Assembly (NCBI GenBank): GCA_045542115.1
Contig: JAZQKK010000019.1
Coordinates: forward strand, 136,091 to 200,090
Length of the DNA stretch: 64,000 nucleotides
Origin: RGIG995 sp045542115
GTDB lineage: Bacteria > Bacillota > Clostridia > Oscillospirales > UBA644
Direction of reading: 5' to 3'
A model generated the notes under the pieces. That model saw nothing but the letters and a program-made list of their open reading frames with translations, did not search any database and had not been told where the DNA came from. Below, piece after piece: positions 8,848 to 16,960 of the stretch (position 1 is the first letter of the stretch; each line of letters begins with the position of its first letter). The translations under genes were made by a program, and so were the position numbers.

Positions 8848-9555
8848 TTATCCGAACAATCCGCCGAAGACGGGGAGGGAAAACAACCACCAGAGCAAGG
8901 GGGCAAACACCAGGGCAGGCAGAAAGTTTGCTACCTTGATTTTGGTCACCCCCAAAAGATTCAGCCCCAACGCCACGATCATCAGCGACCCCACACAGGT
9001 CATCACGTCCACGGCAGATTCGGTGAGCAGGGGTTGTAAAAACTGGGCCAACAACACCAGCGCCCCCTGGAAGACCAATACGAAGGCGGCGGAAAACAAA
9101 ACGCCGATGCCCAAAGACACGGAGAGCATCATCGAAGAGCACAAGTCCAACAGAGATTTGGTGAACAACAGGGTATTGTCCCCGGAAATCCCGGCGTTCA
9201 GCGATCCGACTATCGTCATTGCGCCCACGCAAAAAAGCAGAGACGCGGTGACGAATCCCCGGGCTACGGTGCCGGTCTCGGTCTTGGAAAACCGTCCTTC
9301 CACCCAAGTTCCCAGCCATTCGATGCCTTTGTCCAGATTCAGCAAGAATCCAACGATGGCACCAAACACCATTACCAAAATCACCAAAAGAGGGTTGGAC
9401 CCGTTCAACATTCCGTCTGCCCCGACGTACAGGGTGCACAGGGCGATGCCGGTCATTACGCCTCCGGAAATTTTTTGAGGAATGGCTTTCTTAAACAACA
9501 GACCCACGGTGCTTCCCAAAATCACCGCAAGCACGTTTACGATAACACCTAACAT
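8848..9555 (-). CDS. DUF554 family membrane protein
   Basis: The 235-residue protein has about seven hydrophobic segments and the Gly-rich, Ser/Thr-containing helices typical of DUF554 (YdfK-like) proteins, including the N-terminal VNVLAVILGSTVG stretch and the CVGAMTIVGSLNAG segment. The family is often annotated as a possible transporter, but no substrate is established. It starts four bases after the upstream gene, so it lies in the same operon. Confidence 0.85.
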   Translation of the reverse strand: MLGVIVNVLAVILGSTVGLLFKKAIPQKISGGVMTGIALCTLYVGADGMLNGSNPLLVILVMVFGAIVGFLLNLDKGIEWLGTWVEGRFSKTETGTVARGFVTASLLFCVGAMTIVGSLNAGISGDNTLLFTKSLLDLCSSMMLSVSLGIGVLFSAAFVLVFQGALVLLAQFLQPLLTESAVDVMTCVGSLMIVALGLNLLGVTKIKVANFLPALVFAPLLWWLFSLPVFGGLFG

Positions 9556-9559
9556 TTTT

Positions 9560-10351
9560 TTAAGTCCTTACAAAGATGAATACAAACAAATACAATATTC
9601 CCACCAACACCGGCTGGTGGAACAGATAGACCCAAAGGGATTTCCGTCCGATGCGGCAGAATACGCCGTCTTTCCCCCGAAGGGCAGGAAAGAGAGATTG
9701 CTTTTCCCGGTAGACGGCCTTTCCGATAAAATATCCTACGGGTAACACGCCGGCCGAGGGGAATACGGGGAACCAATCCGCTCCGTACCGCACCGTCCCA
9801 CAGACGATGCCCCAGAGATCTTCTTTGCCAAAGGAATATATGGCCGGAGCGTGATACCATTGAAGGGAAAATCCAATGAAAATAATGAGAATACCCAAGG
9901 CTAAGGCCACGTATTTCCCCGCTTTTTCTCCCAACAGGGAGCATAAGGCACAGAGCAACGTCCCCACCGCCATTGCGGAGAGAACGCCGAACAAGATCGT
10001 CGCGCCCGCATCCAAAAACAGGTCGATAAGGACCGTGGCAACGGTGATGGCGGCGGCCGCCCCGGAAATCTGCAAGACCCGTCGAAAGGGGCGCCGGGTC
10101 AAGGCCGAACCGATGCCGGCCAACAGGAGAAACAGGGTAGCGAACAGATAATGCAACACCAATCTCCATTGTGAAAAGGCAACCGCTTCCCCAAACTGCC
10201 CCAAGGCGTCCAACAACCCGCTGTCGGTCTCGGAGAACCAAAAGGGAAGGCAGTACAAATCGTAGGCCAAATGGTCCAGACACATCATCACAAGGGCAAC
10301 GCCCCGGAGAAAATCCAATTCAAAAATGCGGTCGGTCCGGGCGGTTCTCAT
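9560..10351 (-). CDS. DUF1624 / heparan-alpha-glucosaminide acetyltransferase-like membrane protein
   Basis: I set the start at the ATG at 10351 because it overlaps the ruvB stop (ATGA) and is followed by the family hallmark ELDFLRGVALVMMCLDH (residues ~12-28). About seven membrane segments follow. DUF1624 (HGSNAT_cat) proteins are membrane acyltransferase-like proteins, and their natural acceptor in bacteria is mostly unknown. The conserved His of the MCLDH segment is present. It is translationally coupled to ruvB, although a role in recombination is not implied. Confidence 0.8.
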   Translation of the reverse strand: MRTARTDRIFELDFLRGVALVMMCLDHLAYDLYCLPFWFSETDSGLLDALGQFGEAVAFSQWRLVLHYLFATLFLLLAGIGSALTRRPFRRVLQISGAAAAITVATVLIDLFLDAGATILFGVLSAMAVGTLLCALCSLLGEKAGKYVALALGILIIFIGFSLQWYHAPAIYSFGKEDLWGIVCGTVRYGADWFPVFPSAGVLPVGYFIGKAVYREKQSLFPALRGKDGVFCRIGRKSLWVYLFHQPVLVGILYLFVFIFVRT

Positions 10352-11349
10352 TTCGGGAACTCCAACCCCAAGTGGCGGCAAGCCGCCTCGGTGACACACC
10401 GTCCCCGTTGGGTGCGGACCAAGAACCCGATCTGCATCAAATACGGTTCGTACACGTCTTCAATGGTGACCGCTTCTTCTCCCACCATCGCCGCCAGGGT
10501 CTCCAATCCCACCGGACCGCCCCGGAACTGCTGCACCACGGCCGTCAGCATCCGGCGGTCTTGGGCGTCCAGGCCTAATTTATCAATATCCAACCGGCGG
10601 AGCGCCTCGTCGGCAATCTCGTCGGTAATCACGCCGTCCCCCAACACTTGGGCAAAGTCCCGCACCCGTTTCAGCAAGCGGTTTGCGATACGGGGGGTTC
10701 CCCGGGAACGGGAAGCAATTTCGTGGGCTCCCGCTTCGGTGATGCCGATATCCAAAATGGAAGCGGACCGTTTGACGATCTGCTCCAATTCTTCCACCTT
10801 GTACAGATCCAACCGCAAAAGCACCCCGAACCGGTCCCGGAAGGGGGAGGCCAACTGCCCGGAACGGGTGGTCGCCCCGATCAGAGTAAATTTCGGCAGG
10901 TCGAACCGAATGGAACGGGCGGACGGCCCTTTTCCCAAAATCACGTCGAATTCATAGTCTTCCATCGCCGGATACAAAATTTCTTCCACCGTCCGGGAGA
11001 GGCGGTGAATCTCATCGATAAAGAGAATATCTCCCTCTTGCAGATTGGTCAGAAGGGCTACGATATCCCCGGCCTTTTCCAGGGCGGGACCGCTGGTGAT
11101 CCGGATCGAGACCCCCATTTCCGCCGCCACGATGTTGGCAAGGGTGGTTTTCCCCAACCCCGGAGGACCAAAGAAGAGAATGTGGTCCAGAGCGTCGCCC
11201 CGCAGTTTGGCCGCTTCAATAAAAATGCGGAGATTTTCCTTGGCTTGTACCTGACCGATGTAATCGTCCAACCGCTGAGGGCGAAGGTTTTCCGGGTCGT
11301 CGGACGGTTCAATGGTCCGGGTGGAAAGCAGTCGTTCATCAAATTCCAT
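10348..11349 (-). CDS. ruvB: Holliday junction branch migration ATPase RuvB
   Basis: RuvB is the hexameric AAA+ motor that drives branch migration together with RuvA. The sequence opens with the usual LRPQRLDDYIGQ region (~24-35) and has Walker A GPPGLGKT near residue 62, Walker B with DEIHRL near 114, sensor I GATTRSG, the arginine-finger region, and a C-terminal winged helix. The length of 333 residues is typical. It is directly downstream of ruvA. Confidence 0.97.
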   Translation of the reverse strand: MEFDERLLSTRTIEPSDDPENLRPQRLDDYIGQVQAKENLRIFIEAAKLRGDALDHILFFGPPGLGKTTLANIVAAEMGVSIRITSGPALEKAGDIVALLTNLQEGDILFIDEIHRLSRTVEEILYPAMEDYEFDVILGKGPSARSIRFDLPKFTLIGATTRSGQLASPFRDRFGVLLRLDLYKVEELEQIVKRSASILDIGITEAGAHEIASRSRGTPRIANRLLKRVRDFAQVLGDGVITDEIADEALRRLDIDKLGLDAQDRRMLTAVVQQFRGGPVGLETLAAMVGEEAVTIEDVYEPYLMQIGFLVRTQRGRCVTEAACRHLGLEFPK

Positions 11350-11362
11350 TGTTTATCCCCCC

Positions 11363-11953
11363 TCAAATGGTCGAAAGCATCCGCAACGCCTGACGAACCA
11401 GGTCGTTTACATTGTCGGCGGTGCATTTTTCCAAGGCTTTTGCCGCATCGTTCTTGGAATATCCCAGGGCCACCAAAACGCCGGTGGCTTCGTCCAGGGC
11501 CTCTTTGCCGGCCGCGGCGGCCACCGCCTGCGCCTCGGAAACTTGAATGTTGGTCTTGGCTACTTTGTCTTTCAATTCCAGACAGATTCGCTGAGCCAAT
11601 TTCGGTCCCACCCCGTTGGCGCGGGAAATCTGCCGATGGTCTCCCGCCATTACCGCGGCGGCGAAGGTCTCGGGAACCAATTCCGAAAGAATGGCCAACG
11701 CCCCCTTCGGCCCCACCCCGCTGATGGAGATCAGGAGCAAGAAGAATTGTTTTTCCTGTTCGTTGGCAAAGCCGTACAAGGTCATCGCGTCTTCTTTTAC
11801 GTGAAGATAGGTGTACAGTTTTACCCGGTCTTTCCCGCTGATCTCCCGGTAGGTGTTGGCGGTAATGTTGCACTGATACGCCACGCCGCCGCAATCGATC
11901 ACCGCGGTGGAAAAATCACACCAGGCTAAGTCTCCGTGAAGGTAATAATACAT
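11363..11953 (-). CDS. ruvA: Holliday junction DNA-binding protein RuvA
   Basis: RuvA binds four-way junctions and loads RuvB. The 196-residue protein has the N-terminal OB-fold, two helix-hairpin-helix motifs (around ISGVGPKGAL and ANGVGPKLAQ) and the C-terminal UBA-like domain (ALGYSKNDAAKAL) that contacts RuvB. It lies between ruvC and ruvB in the common Firmicute-compatible order C-A-B. Confidence 0.96.
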   Translation of the reverse strand: MYYYLHGDLAWCDFSTAVIDCGGVAYQCNITANTYREISGKDRVKLYTYLHVKEDAMTLYGFANEQEKQFFLLLISISGVGPKGALAILSELVPETFAAAVMAGDHRQISRANGVGPKLAQRICLELKDKVAKTNIQVSEAQAVAAAAGKEALDEATGVLVALGYSKNDAAKALEKCTADNVNDLVRQALRMLSTI

Positions 11954-11970
11954 CGTTTTGACTCCTTACG

Positions 11971-12489
11971 TTACTGGGGTTTGCATTTTGCATTCTGAAT
12001 CTTCCCATTCTTTTGCGCCATTCCCATACAGTGGGCACAGCACACCGCCAGCGCAAGGCCGTCGGCGGCGTCGTCGGGACGGGGAATCTCTTTGAGATTC
12101 AAAAGCATTTTGGTCATCAGCATTACTTGTTTTTTCTCGGCGTTTCCATATCCGACCACCGCCTGTTTCACTTGGGGCGGCTTGAATTCGTAGCAGGGGA
12201 TCCCCGCCTTCTGGCAGGCTAACATAATCACACCCCGGGCGTGGGCCACGGCAATCCCGGTGGTGATATTTTTGGAGAAAAATAATTCTTCAATGGAGGC
12301 ACAGTCGGGGTTTAATTCGTCAATCAATTTGCTCAACTCGTCGAAAATCATTTCCAACCGCCGTTCCAAGGGAATCTTCGGCGGGGTAATGATAGCCCCG
12401 TATTGAGGGGCGGAAAAACGGTATCCGTCGTAGTGGACGAAACCCCATCCGACGGTGGCAACTCCCGGGTCGATCCCCAAGACCGTCAT
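11971..12489 (-). CDS. ruvC: Holliday junction resolvase RuvC
   Basis: RuvC cuts the junction after branch migration. The RNase H-like fold is clear from GIDPGVATVGWG at the N-terminus (catalytic Asp7), EELFFSKN near residue 69 (catalytic Glu) and the C-terminal PDDAADGLALAVCC region (catalytic Asp pair). The 172-residue length is normal. It is the first gene of the operon and has a strong site (AAGGAGGGG) before its ATG. Confidence 0.96.
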   Translation of the reverse strand: MTVLGIDPGVATVGWGFVHYDGYRFSAPQYGAIITPPKIPLERRLEMIFDELSKLIDELNPDCASIEELFFSKNITTGIAVAHARGVIMLACQKAGIPCYEFKPPQVKQAVVGYGNAEKKQVMLMTKMLLNLKEIPRPDDAADGLALAVCCAHCMGMAQKNGKIQNAKCKPQ

Positions 12490-12529
12490 AAAAACCCCTC
12501 CTTCTTAAATCAATAACAGTATATTATAT

Positions 12530-12558
12530 ATTATAACACATTTTCCAACCCTTTGCAA
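12530..12558 (-). promoter_or_regulatory. Promoter of the ruvCAB operon
   Basis: On the minus strand TTGCAA is followed after 17 bases by TATAAT, about 40 bases before the ruvC start. No LexA/DinR-type box was obvious. Confidence 0.6.
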
Positions 12559-12584
12559 GAGGAAAAGACGGCAAAAATGAAACA

Positions 12585-12609
12585 TCCGTTCCCTTTTTTC
12601 GGGAACGGA
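12585..12609 (-). terminator. Likely terminator downstream of the ECF S-component gene
   Basis: A nine-base-pair stem (TCCGTTCCC / GGGAACGGA) is followed on the minus strand by a broken T-rich stretch. It ends the ychF-to-ECF run before the ruvC promoter region. Confidence 0.55.
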
Positions 12610-12619
12610 CGGACCATTA

Positions 12620-13414
12620 TTATTCTTCTTCTGAGGGATTGGTAGGTTTCGCCACTTTTTCTTGCAGTACCAAAAGGGCTTTGCTCACCGCCGCCCCCAG
12701 GACGAGGCATACCGCCGCTTCGATGACCGCATTCAGGGTCACCAACAACACCACGATACCCCAAGCGTTGGTCTGGCCGGTAAATTCCAGCACGCGGGGG
12801 TGGTTGCCGAACAACAACACCAGAGCGGAAACGAAGAACAGCGTGTTCAGAACCGCGGCGGAGCAGGCGGACAGAACGGCGGGAGCGCCGGTTACGTCCA
12901 GGGATGCAATGAAATGGTACAAAAATCCAATCAACACCGCCCCCACGGCCCCGATAAGGTAATTCCAGGGGGAAGGCCCGTTCATATTAAACAGAACCGA
13001 CAGCGCCAACCCCACGAAGGCACAGGAGAACACGGCGGCGACGGTGGGAAAATGTTTTCCTTTGACCTTGGAAAGTCCCCGATACAGCCAACCTACGCAG
13101 ACCCCCATCAAAACCCGGGTGACTACCGTCATAATAAAGGTAAACACGGGAGAAATATCCAGCAAAAGCACGCCCAGGGCGTCCATTCCGAAGCATTGAT
13201 AAAAACTGGTCAATCCGAAGACTGCCCCTAAAATTCCCCCGGCGGTGGGACCCAACAGAATCGCCCCGATGGCCACGGGAATGGGAAGCAAGGTCACCGA
13301 CGTTACTCCCAACTTCAAATACCCGATGGGAGTAAATGCCATCAACAGTTCAATGGCAATAAGAATCGCCAGAAGGGTGAGTCGAATCAAACGGTTTGCG
13401 GATTTCTTTTTCAT
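12620..13414 (-). CDS. ECF transporter S-component (substrate-binding membrane subunit)
   Basis: The 264-residue protein has about six membrane helices and the S-component features of energy-coupling-factor importers: an N-terminal helix rich in Ala/Ile, then a YLKLGVTSVTLLPIPVAIG region and a GPTAGGILGAVFGLTSF region. It resembles the general ECF S-component family (PF12822), some members of which take up pantothenate or other vitamins. I cannot assign the substrate. The shared EcfAAT module is not in the window. A stem-forming stretch lies just upstream (13443-13489). Confidence 0.8.
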   Translation of the reverse strand: MKKKSANRLIRLTLLAILIAIELLMAFTPIGYLKLGVTSVTLLPIPVAIGAILLGPTAGGILGAVFGLTSFYQCFGMDALGVLLLDISPVFTFIMTVVTRVLMGVCVGWLYRGLSKVKGKHFPTVAAVFSCAFVGLALSVLFNMNGPSPWNYLIGAVGAVLIGFLYHFIASLDVTGAPAVLSACSAAVLNTLFFVSALVLLFGNHPRVLEFTGQTNAWGIVVLLVTLNAVIEAAVCLVLGAAVSKALLVLQEKVAKPTNPSEEE

Positions 13415-13442
13415 AACAGACTCCTTTAAGATATTCGGGTTT

Positions 13443-13489
13443 GACCGCAGATGGGAAGGCGTGGAAAACCGTTGGCTTCCATCCCGGTC
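13443..13489 (-). other. Hairpin-forming leader upstream of the ECF S-component gene
   Basis: Between the ThyX-like gene and the ECF gene, two arms of 14-16 bases (GACCGCAGATGGGAAG on the plus strand and its near-complement) can form a long stem with two small bulges and a ~17-base loop. It lacks a T-run, so it is not a plain terminator. It may be an attenuator, riboswitch part or processing hairpin. I could not match it to a known vitamin riboswitch. Confidence 0.35.
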
Positions 13490-13496
13490 GAGGAAC

Positions 13497-14126
13497 TTAT
13501 TCTTCCTCTTTGATCACGATCAGTTGCTTTGCATAGGGCAATTTCAGCACGAATTCCTCACAGAAGGTGTGCCATTCGTCCAACTTATGGTTCTTCCGGG
13601 CGTGATACATATTGACTAAATTTTCATAATTCATCGTAACCGTGCGGGTCTGATTGTACGATTCGGGAAGGATCTGAATCAAATCGTACCACAGAGCCTT
13701 ATCTTTGGTCTCCATATATTCCAACCGCACCGATTCCAGATAATCCACGATAATGTCAAAAAATTTCGCCGACGGCTCGGTGAGATGGTCCACGGAAAAG
13801 TCGTCTGCCGTGATGGGTTTGGAATGAATTTTGTGCATCGTGGAGGTGGAGTTTGCCACGGTTCCCACCTTATACGTATCAAATTCTTTCCACCAATACA
13901 AGGGTGCGGTAATATCCACGGAAACGAAGATCTGACGGATAAATTTCCGATGGTCCGACCCGGCTTTTGCCAAACGGGTCGCCAGGGACAAGTCCGCTTC
14001 TCCCAAAATAAATTCGCCATCGTCGTTGTAATAACTGTCCGACTTATCCCAGGAAGACATCGGATTGCGTGCTCCTCGGATGGCGTTTTCCAAATTCATA
14101 ACCGATACGTGATGAAAAGCAATCAT
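13497..14126 (-). CDS. ThyX-like (flavin-dependent thymidylate synthase superfamily) protein, divergent
   Basis: The 209-residue protein has the general ThyX layout: an Arg/Lys-rich helix followed by a Trp-rich segment (SVDITAPLYWWKEFDT, ~65-80), then an LPES...TRTVTMNYENL segment and a helix ending near residue 185. The catalytic ThyX signature RHR...S.NE..RY is not present as such, so thymidylate synthase activity is doubtful. It follows a flavin reductase gene by ten bases, which makes a flavin-linked role reasonable. Alternatively it is a conserved Clostridia protein with unknown function. Confidence 0.55.
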   Translation of the reverse strand: MIAFHHVSVMNLENAIRGARNPMSSWDKSDSYYNDDGEFILGEADLSLATRLAKAGSDHRKFIRQIFVSVDITAPLYWWKEFDTYKVGTVANSTSTMHKIHSKPITADDFSVDHLTEPSAKFFDIIVDYLESVRLEYMETKDKALWYDLIQILPESYNQTRTVTMNYENLVNMYHARKNHKLDEWHTFCEEFVLKLPYAKQLIVIKEEE

Positions 14127-14136
14127 TTTAGCACCT

Positions 14137-14832
14137 CTATCGTACTGATTTCATCTCCCGGACAACCGGAAGATTATTTTCGATTTTCATTGTTTCTTTT
14201 TTTCTTCTTTTTTTGGTGGAAAAGCCGAACAGTCCCAACTTCTTCCCCAAGGTGTAGTAGGCTCCGTGGGCGTAAGCCATAAGCCCTGCTTTTTCCATAC
14301 ACAGACGGTCTTCGGTGTTGAACAGAGCCTCGTCTGCGTCCACCGAACAGATCTCCGCCAAGAACATATGGTGGGTCCCCAATTCCAGCACCTGCTTGAC
14401 TTTGCACTCCAAAGACAAGGGCGCTTGGGTCAGCACCGGAGCCGAGACGTATTTTGCCGGGGTGGTCGTCAGATTGCAGGCGGCGAATTTATCCAGGTTC
14501 CGCCCGGACTTCATTCCGCACAGGTCCAATTCCTTCACCAACGTGGAGGGGGGGAGATTGATTACAAATTCCCCGGTTTTTTTGATGATTTCATAGGAAT
14601 ACCGTTCCGGCCGCAAAGAAATATAGGTCATCGGGGGATGGGTGCAAACGATACCCGTCCAGGCCACCGTTACAATATCGGAAACGTTTCCGTCGGAGCA
14701 GGTCACCAACACGGCGGGCACGGGGGATAATTGCACCGAGCCTTTCAGAATCCGCTTTTTCCCGGTCAGCGCCTTGGTGGGGGCACCTGCCGGCGGCTTT
14801 TGGGGAGCCGACCCCTTCTTGAACTCAGACAT
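14137..14832 (-). CDS. Flavin reductase family protein (FMN-binding, DIM6/NTAB type)
   Basis: After a ~35-residue basic N-terminus, the protein has the split beta-barrel FMN-binding domain of flavin reductase-like proteins: PVPAVLVTCSD, then IVTVAWTGIVCTHPPMTYISL and the YEIIKKTGEFVINLP segment. Such proteins reduce FMN or act on small oxidised substrates with bound FMN. It starts inside the last codons of ychF (eight-base overlap) and is followed by the ThyX-like gene, so the three appear co-transcribed. Confidence 0.87.
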   Translation of the reverse strand: MSEFKKGSAPQKPPAGAPTKALTGKKRILKGSVQLSPVPAVLVTCSDGNVSDIVTVAWTGIVCTHPPMTYISLRPERYSYEIIKKTGEFVINLPPSTLVKELDLCGMKSGRNLDKFAACNLTTTPAKYVSAPVLTQAPLSLECKVKQVLELGTHHMFLAEICSVDADEALFNTEDRLCMEKAGLMAYAHGAYYTLGKKLGLFGFSTKKRRKKETMKIENNLPVVREMKSVR

Positions 14833-15910
14833 TGAACCGGAAGAGAACCACGTCGCCGTCGTTCATTACGTATTCTTTCCCTTCGGAACGGACCAGACCT
14901 TTTTCCTTTGCGGCGGTATAGGTCCCGCAGGCGGTCAGGTCGGTAAACGACACCACTTCCGCCCGAATAAAGCCCCGCTCAAAGTCGGAATGGATCTTCC
15001 CGGCGGCCTGGGGGGCTTTCGTTCCCTGCTTGATGGTCCAGGCGCGGACTTCCTGAGGTCCGGCGGTGAGGTAACTGATCAACCCCAACAGGGCGTAGGA
15101 TTTTTTAATCAAACGGGCAAGACCGCTCTCGGACAGGCCCATATCTTCCAGGAACATCGCCTTTTCTTCCTCTTCCAGTTCGGAGATCTCTTCTTCCATC
15201 CGAGCGCAGATGGGAAGGGTCTCGGAATGTTCTGATTTGGCAAATTTTTCCACTGCCAAATATTGGGGCGAGGTCAAATCAAAGGCGGAATCCGCCATAT
15301 TGGCTACGTAAATCACCGGTTTCATCGTCAAAAGATTGGCGGATGCCACAAGGGCGGCTTCGTCGTCGGTCAGGTCCATCGTCCGGGCACATTGTCCCCC
15401 TTCCAGGACCGCCTTGACCCGTTGGAACAGGTCCACTTCCACAAGCATTTTCTTGTTGCCCTTGGCTTCTTTTTCCGCCCGGGCGATCCGCTTGTCCACC
15501 GCTTCCATATCGGCGAAAATCAATTCCATATTGATGGTCTCAATATCCCGCAGCGGGTCCACGGAACCGTCCACGTGGACGATATTCCCGTCCTCAAAAC
15601 ACCGGACCACGTGCAAAATGGCGTCCACTTCCCGGATGTGGGACAAGAATTTGTTCCCCAATCCTTCTCCCTTGGAAGCCCCCTTCACAAGCCCGGCGAT
15701 ATCCACAAATTCAATGATGGCCGGGGTGTACTTGTCGGGATGATACATCTCCGCCAGCACGTCCAACCGTTCGTCGGGAACGGCCACCACCCCCACGTTG
15801 GGCTCGATGGTGCAGAAGGGATAGTTCGCCGCCTCCGCCTTGGTGTTGGTGATGGCGTTGAACAGAGTGGACTTACCCACGTTGGGCAGCCCCACGATAC
15901 CTAATTTCAT
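14825..15910 (-). CDS. ychF: Ribosome-binding ATPase / GTPase YchF (OLA1 family)
   Basis: YchF is a universally conserved Obg-type P-loop protein that binds ribosomes and prefers ATP. The sequence opens with GIVGLPNVGKST (G1), has DIAGLVKGASKGEGLGN (G3 region, ~67-83), the altered NxxE/NKxD position at YVANMAD near residue 203, and the C-terminal TGS-like domain (~275-361). The 361-residue length is standard. It heads a four-gene minus-strand run. Confidence 0.96.
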   Translation of the reverse strand: MKLGIVGLPNVGKSTLFNAITNTKAEAANYPFCTIEPNVGVVAVPDERLDVLAEMYHPDKYTPAIIEFVDIAGLVKGASKGEGLGNKFLSHIREVDAILHVVRCFEDGNIVHVDGSVDPLRDIETINMELIFADMEAVDKRIARAEKEAKGNKKMLVEVDLFQRVKAVLEGGQCARTMDLTDDEAALVASANLLTMKPVIYVANMADSAFDLTSPQYLAVEKFAKSEHSETLPICARMEEEISELEEEEKAMFLEDMGLSESGLARLIKKSYALLGLISYLTAGPQEVRAWTIKQGTKAPQAAGKIHSDFERGFIRAEVVSFTDLTACGTYTAAKEKGLVRSEGKEYVMNDGDVVLFRFNV

Positions 15911-16075
15911 AATATAAAATTCCTTTCGGAGTATTGTTTCAAAATGAAGCGCGGGCGGGGCAGAACAGACCCGTTCATTTTAATTATACCACACAAGAAA
16001 GAGTTTCGCAAGGGGCGGAAGGAAAACTTTTTCCGAAATTACCGAGAAATTCTTGCCGTATCGGTGTTTTGCTCC

Positions 16076-16828
16076 TTATTTTCGGTGTTCGGCCCGCCAC
16101 TGCCCGGGGGTCATTCCGTAGAAGCGGAGATATTCTTTGTAAAATTGAGAGTACTCTCCGTATCCGCACTCTTCTGCCACCCGGGCCAGGGGAATGGACG
16201 TGACGCGCAACAGCCACTCTCCCCGTTTGAGCCGGTAGAAATGTTGATACTCCAAGGGGGTCATTCCGTACCCTTTTTTCATCAGGTTAATGATTTGATT
16301 TTTGCTGTAAGAAAACCGCTGGGATAATGCAGTGAGGGAAATATTTTCGCAGGCGTGCTTTCGCAGATAGGCGGCAATCTCGCTTCCCGTTCCGGCAGGT
16401 TCTTTTCTTTGGTAGAGGTGGGAAAGAATCCGGTAAAACAGCGCCGCTTTTTCCATCAGGCTCCGGTTTCGGCTGTGGGCCCGGTCCAGGGCTTCCATCA
16501 GAGGCATCAATTCGTCCGGCAAAAAGGTTCCCCGCCGAGGCAGAATTTCCCCTTCCTCTTCCCAGGCGCCCAGAAAATGCACGTAAAGATATTTGGGGCT
16601 GTCCGAAGGGCGGAGCGCCGACTGGTGTGTCTCTTTTTTCTGAATAAAATATTCTCCGGCGCCCAGGTCGTATTCGTTTCCATCCTCGGTAAAGTGCAGC
16701 GTTCCCTCAAAGACCAACAGCAACACGTCGTCCCGGCAAAACCGGGTCACGTGCGTTTCTTTCGGTTCAAAATACCGAAGAGAAGCGTGCTGATACCGTA
16801 TCGGTTGGTTCAAATCAATTCCCGTCAC
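16076..16828 (-). CDS. AraC-family regulator, divergent from the GH127 gene
   Basis: Residues ~1-140 form a cupin-like sugar-sensing domain with the GAGEYFIQKKETHQS segment, and residues ~150-250 hold the two helix-turn-helix motifs (ISLTALSQRFSYSKNQIINLMKK and the VAEECGYGEYSQFYKEYLRFYGMTPGQWR signature). The start is a GTG with a strong GGGGGGAG site. It lies head to head with the GH127 gene and probably controls it. The shared 132-base interval carries promoter elements for both genes and three TTGTGAT repeats. Confidence 0.9.
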   Translation of the reverse strand: MTGIDLNQPIRYQHASLRYFEPKETHVTRFCRDDVLLLVFEGTLHFTEDGNEYDLGAGEYFIQKKETHQSALRPSDSPKYLYVHFLGAWEEEGEILPRRGTFLPDELMPLMEALDRAHSRNRSLMEKAALFYRILSHLYQRKEPAGTGSEIAAYLRKHACENISLTALSQRFSYSKNQIINLMKKGYGMTPLEYQHFYRLKRGEWLLRVTSIPLARVAEECGYGEYSQFYKEYLRFYGMTPGQWRAEHRK

Positions 16829-16854
16829 CGTGCTCCCCCCCTTCGTTTTCTTTC

Positions 16855-16932
16855 AGTATAGCATATAATTGTGATATTTGCAATACTATTTGTGATTTTT
16901 TCATTAAAAAACTGATTTTTTTGTGATATAAT
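16855..16932. promoter_or_regulatory. Divergent promoter region with three phased TTGTGAT repeats
   Basis: For the regulator (minus strand), TTGCAA at 16878-16883 and TATACT at 16855-16860 are 17 bases apart. For GH127 (plus strand), TATAAT lies at 16927-16932 with a weak TTAAAA at 16904-16909. TTGTGAT occurs at 16869, 16890 and 16921, that is 21 and 31 bases apart, close to two and three DNA turns. The arrangement suits AraC-type direct-repeat binding. Confidence 0.5.
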
Positions 16933-16960
16933 AAAATAAAAAACAGAGGAGTACCCGATA

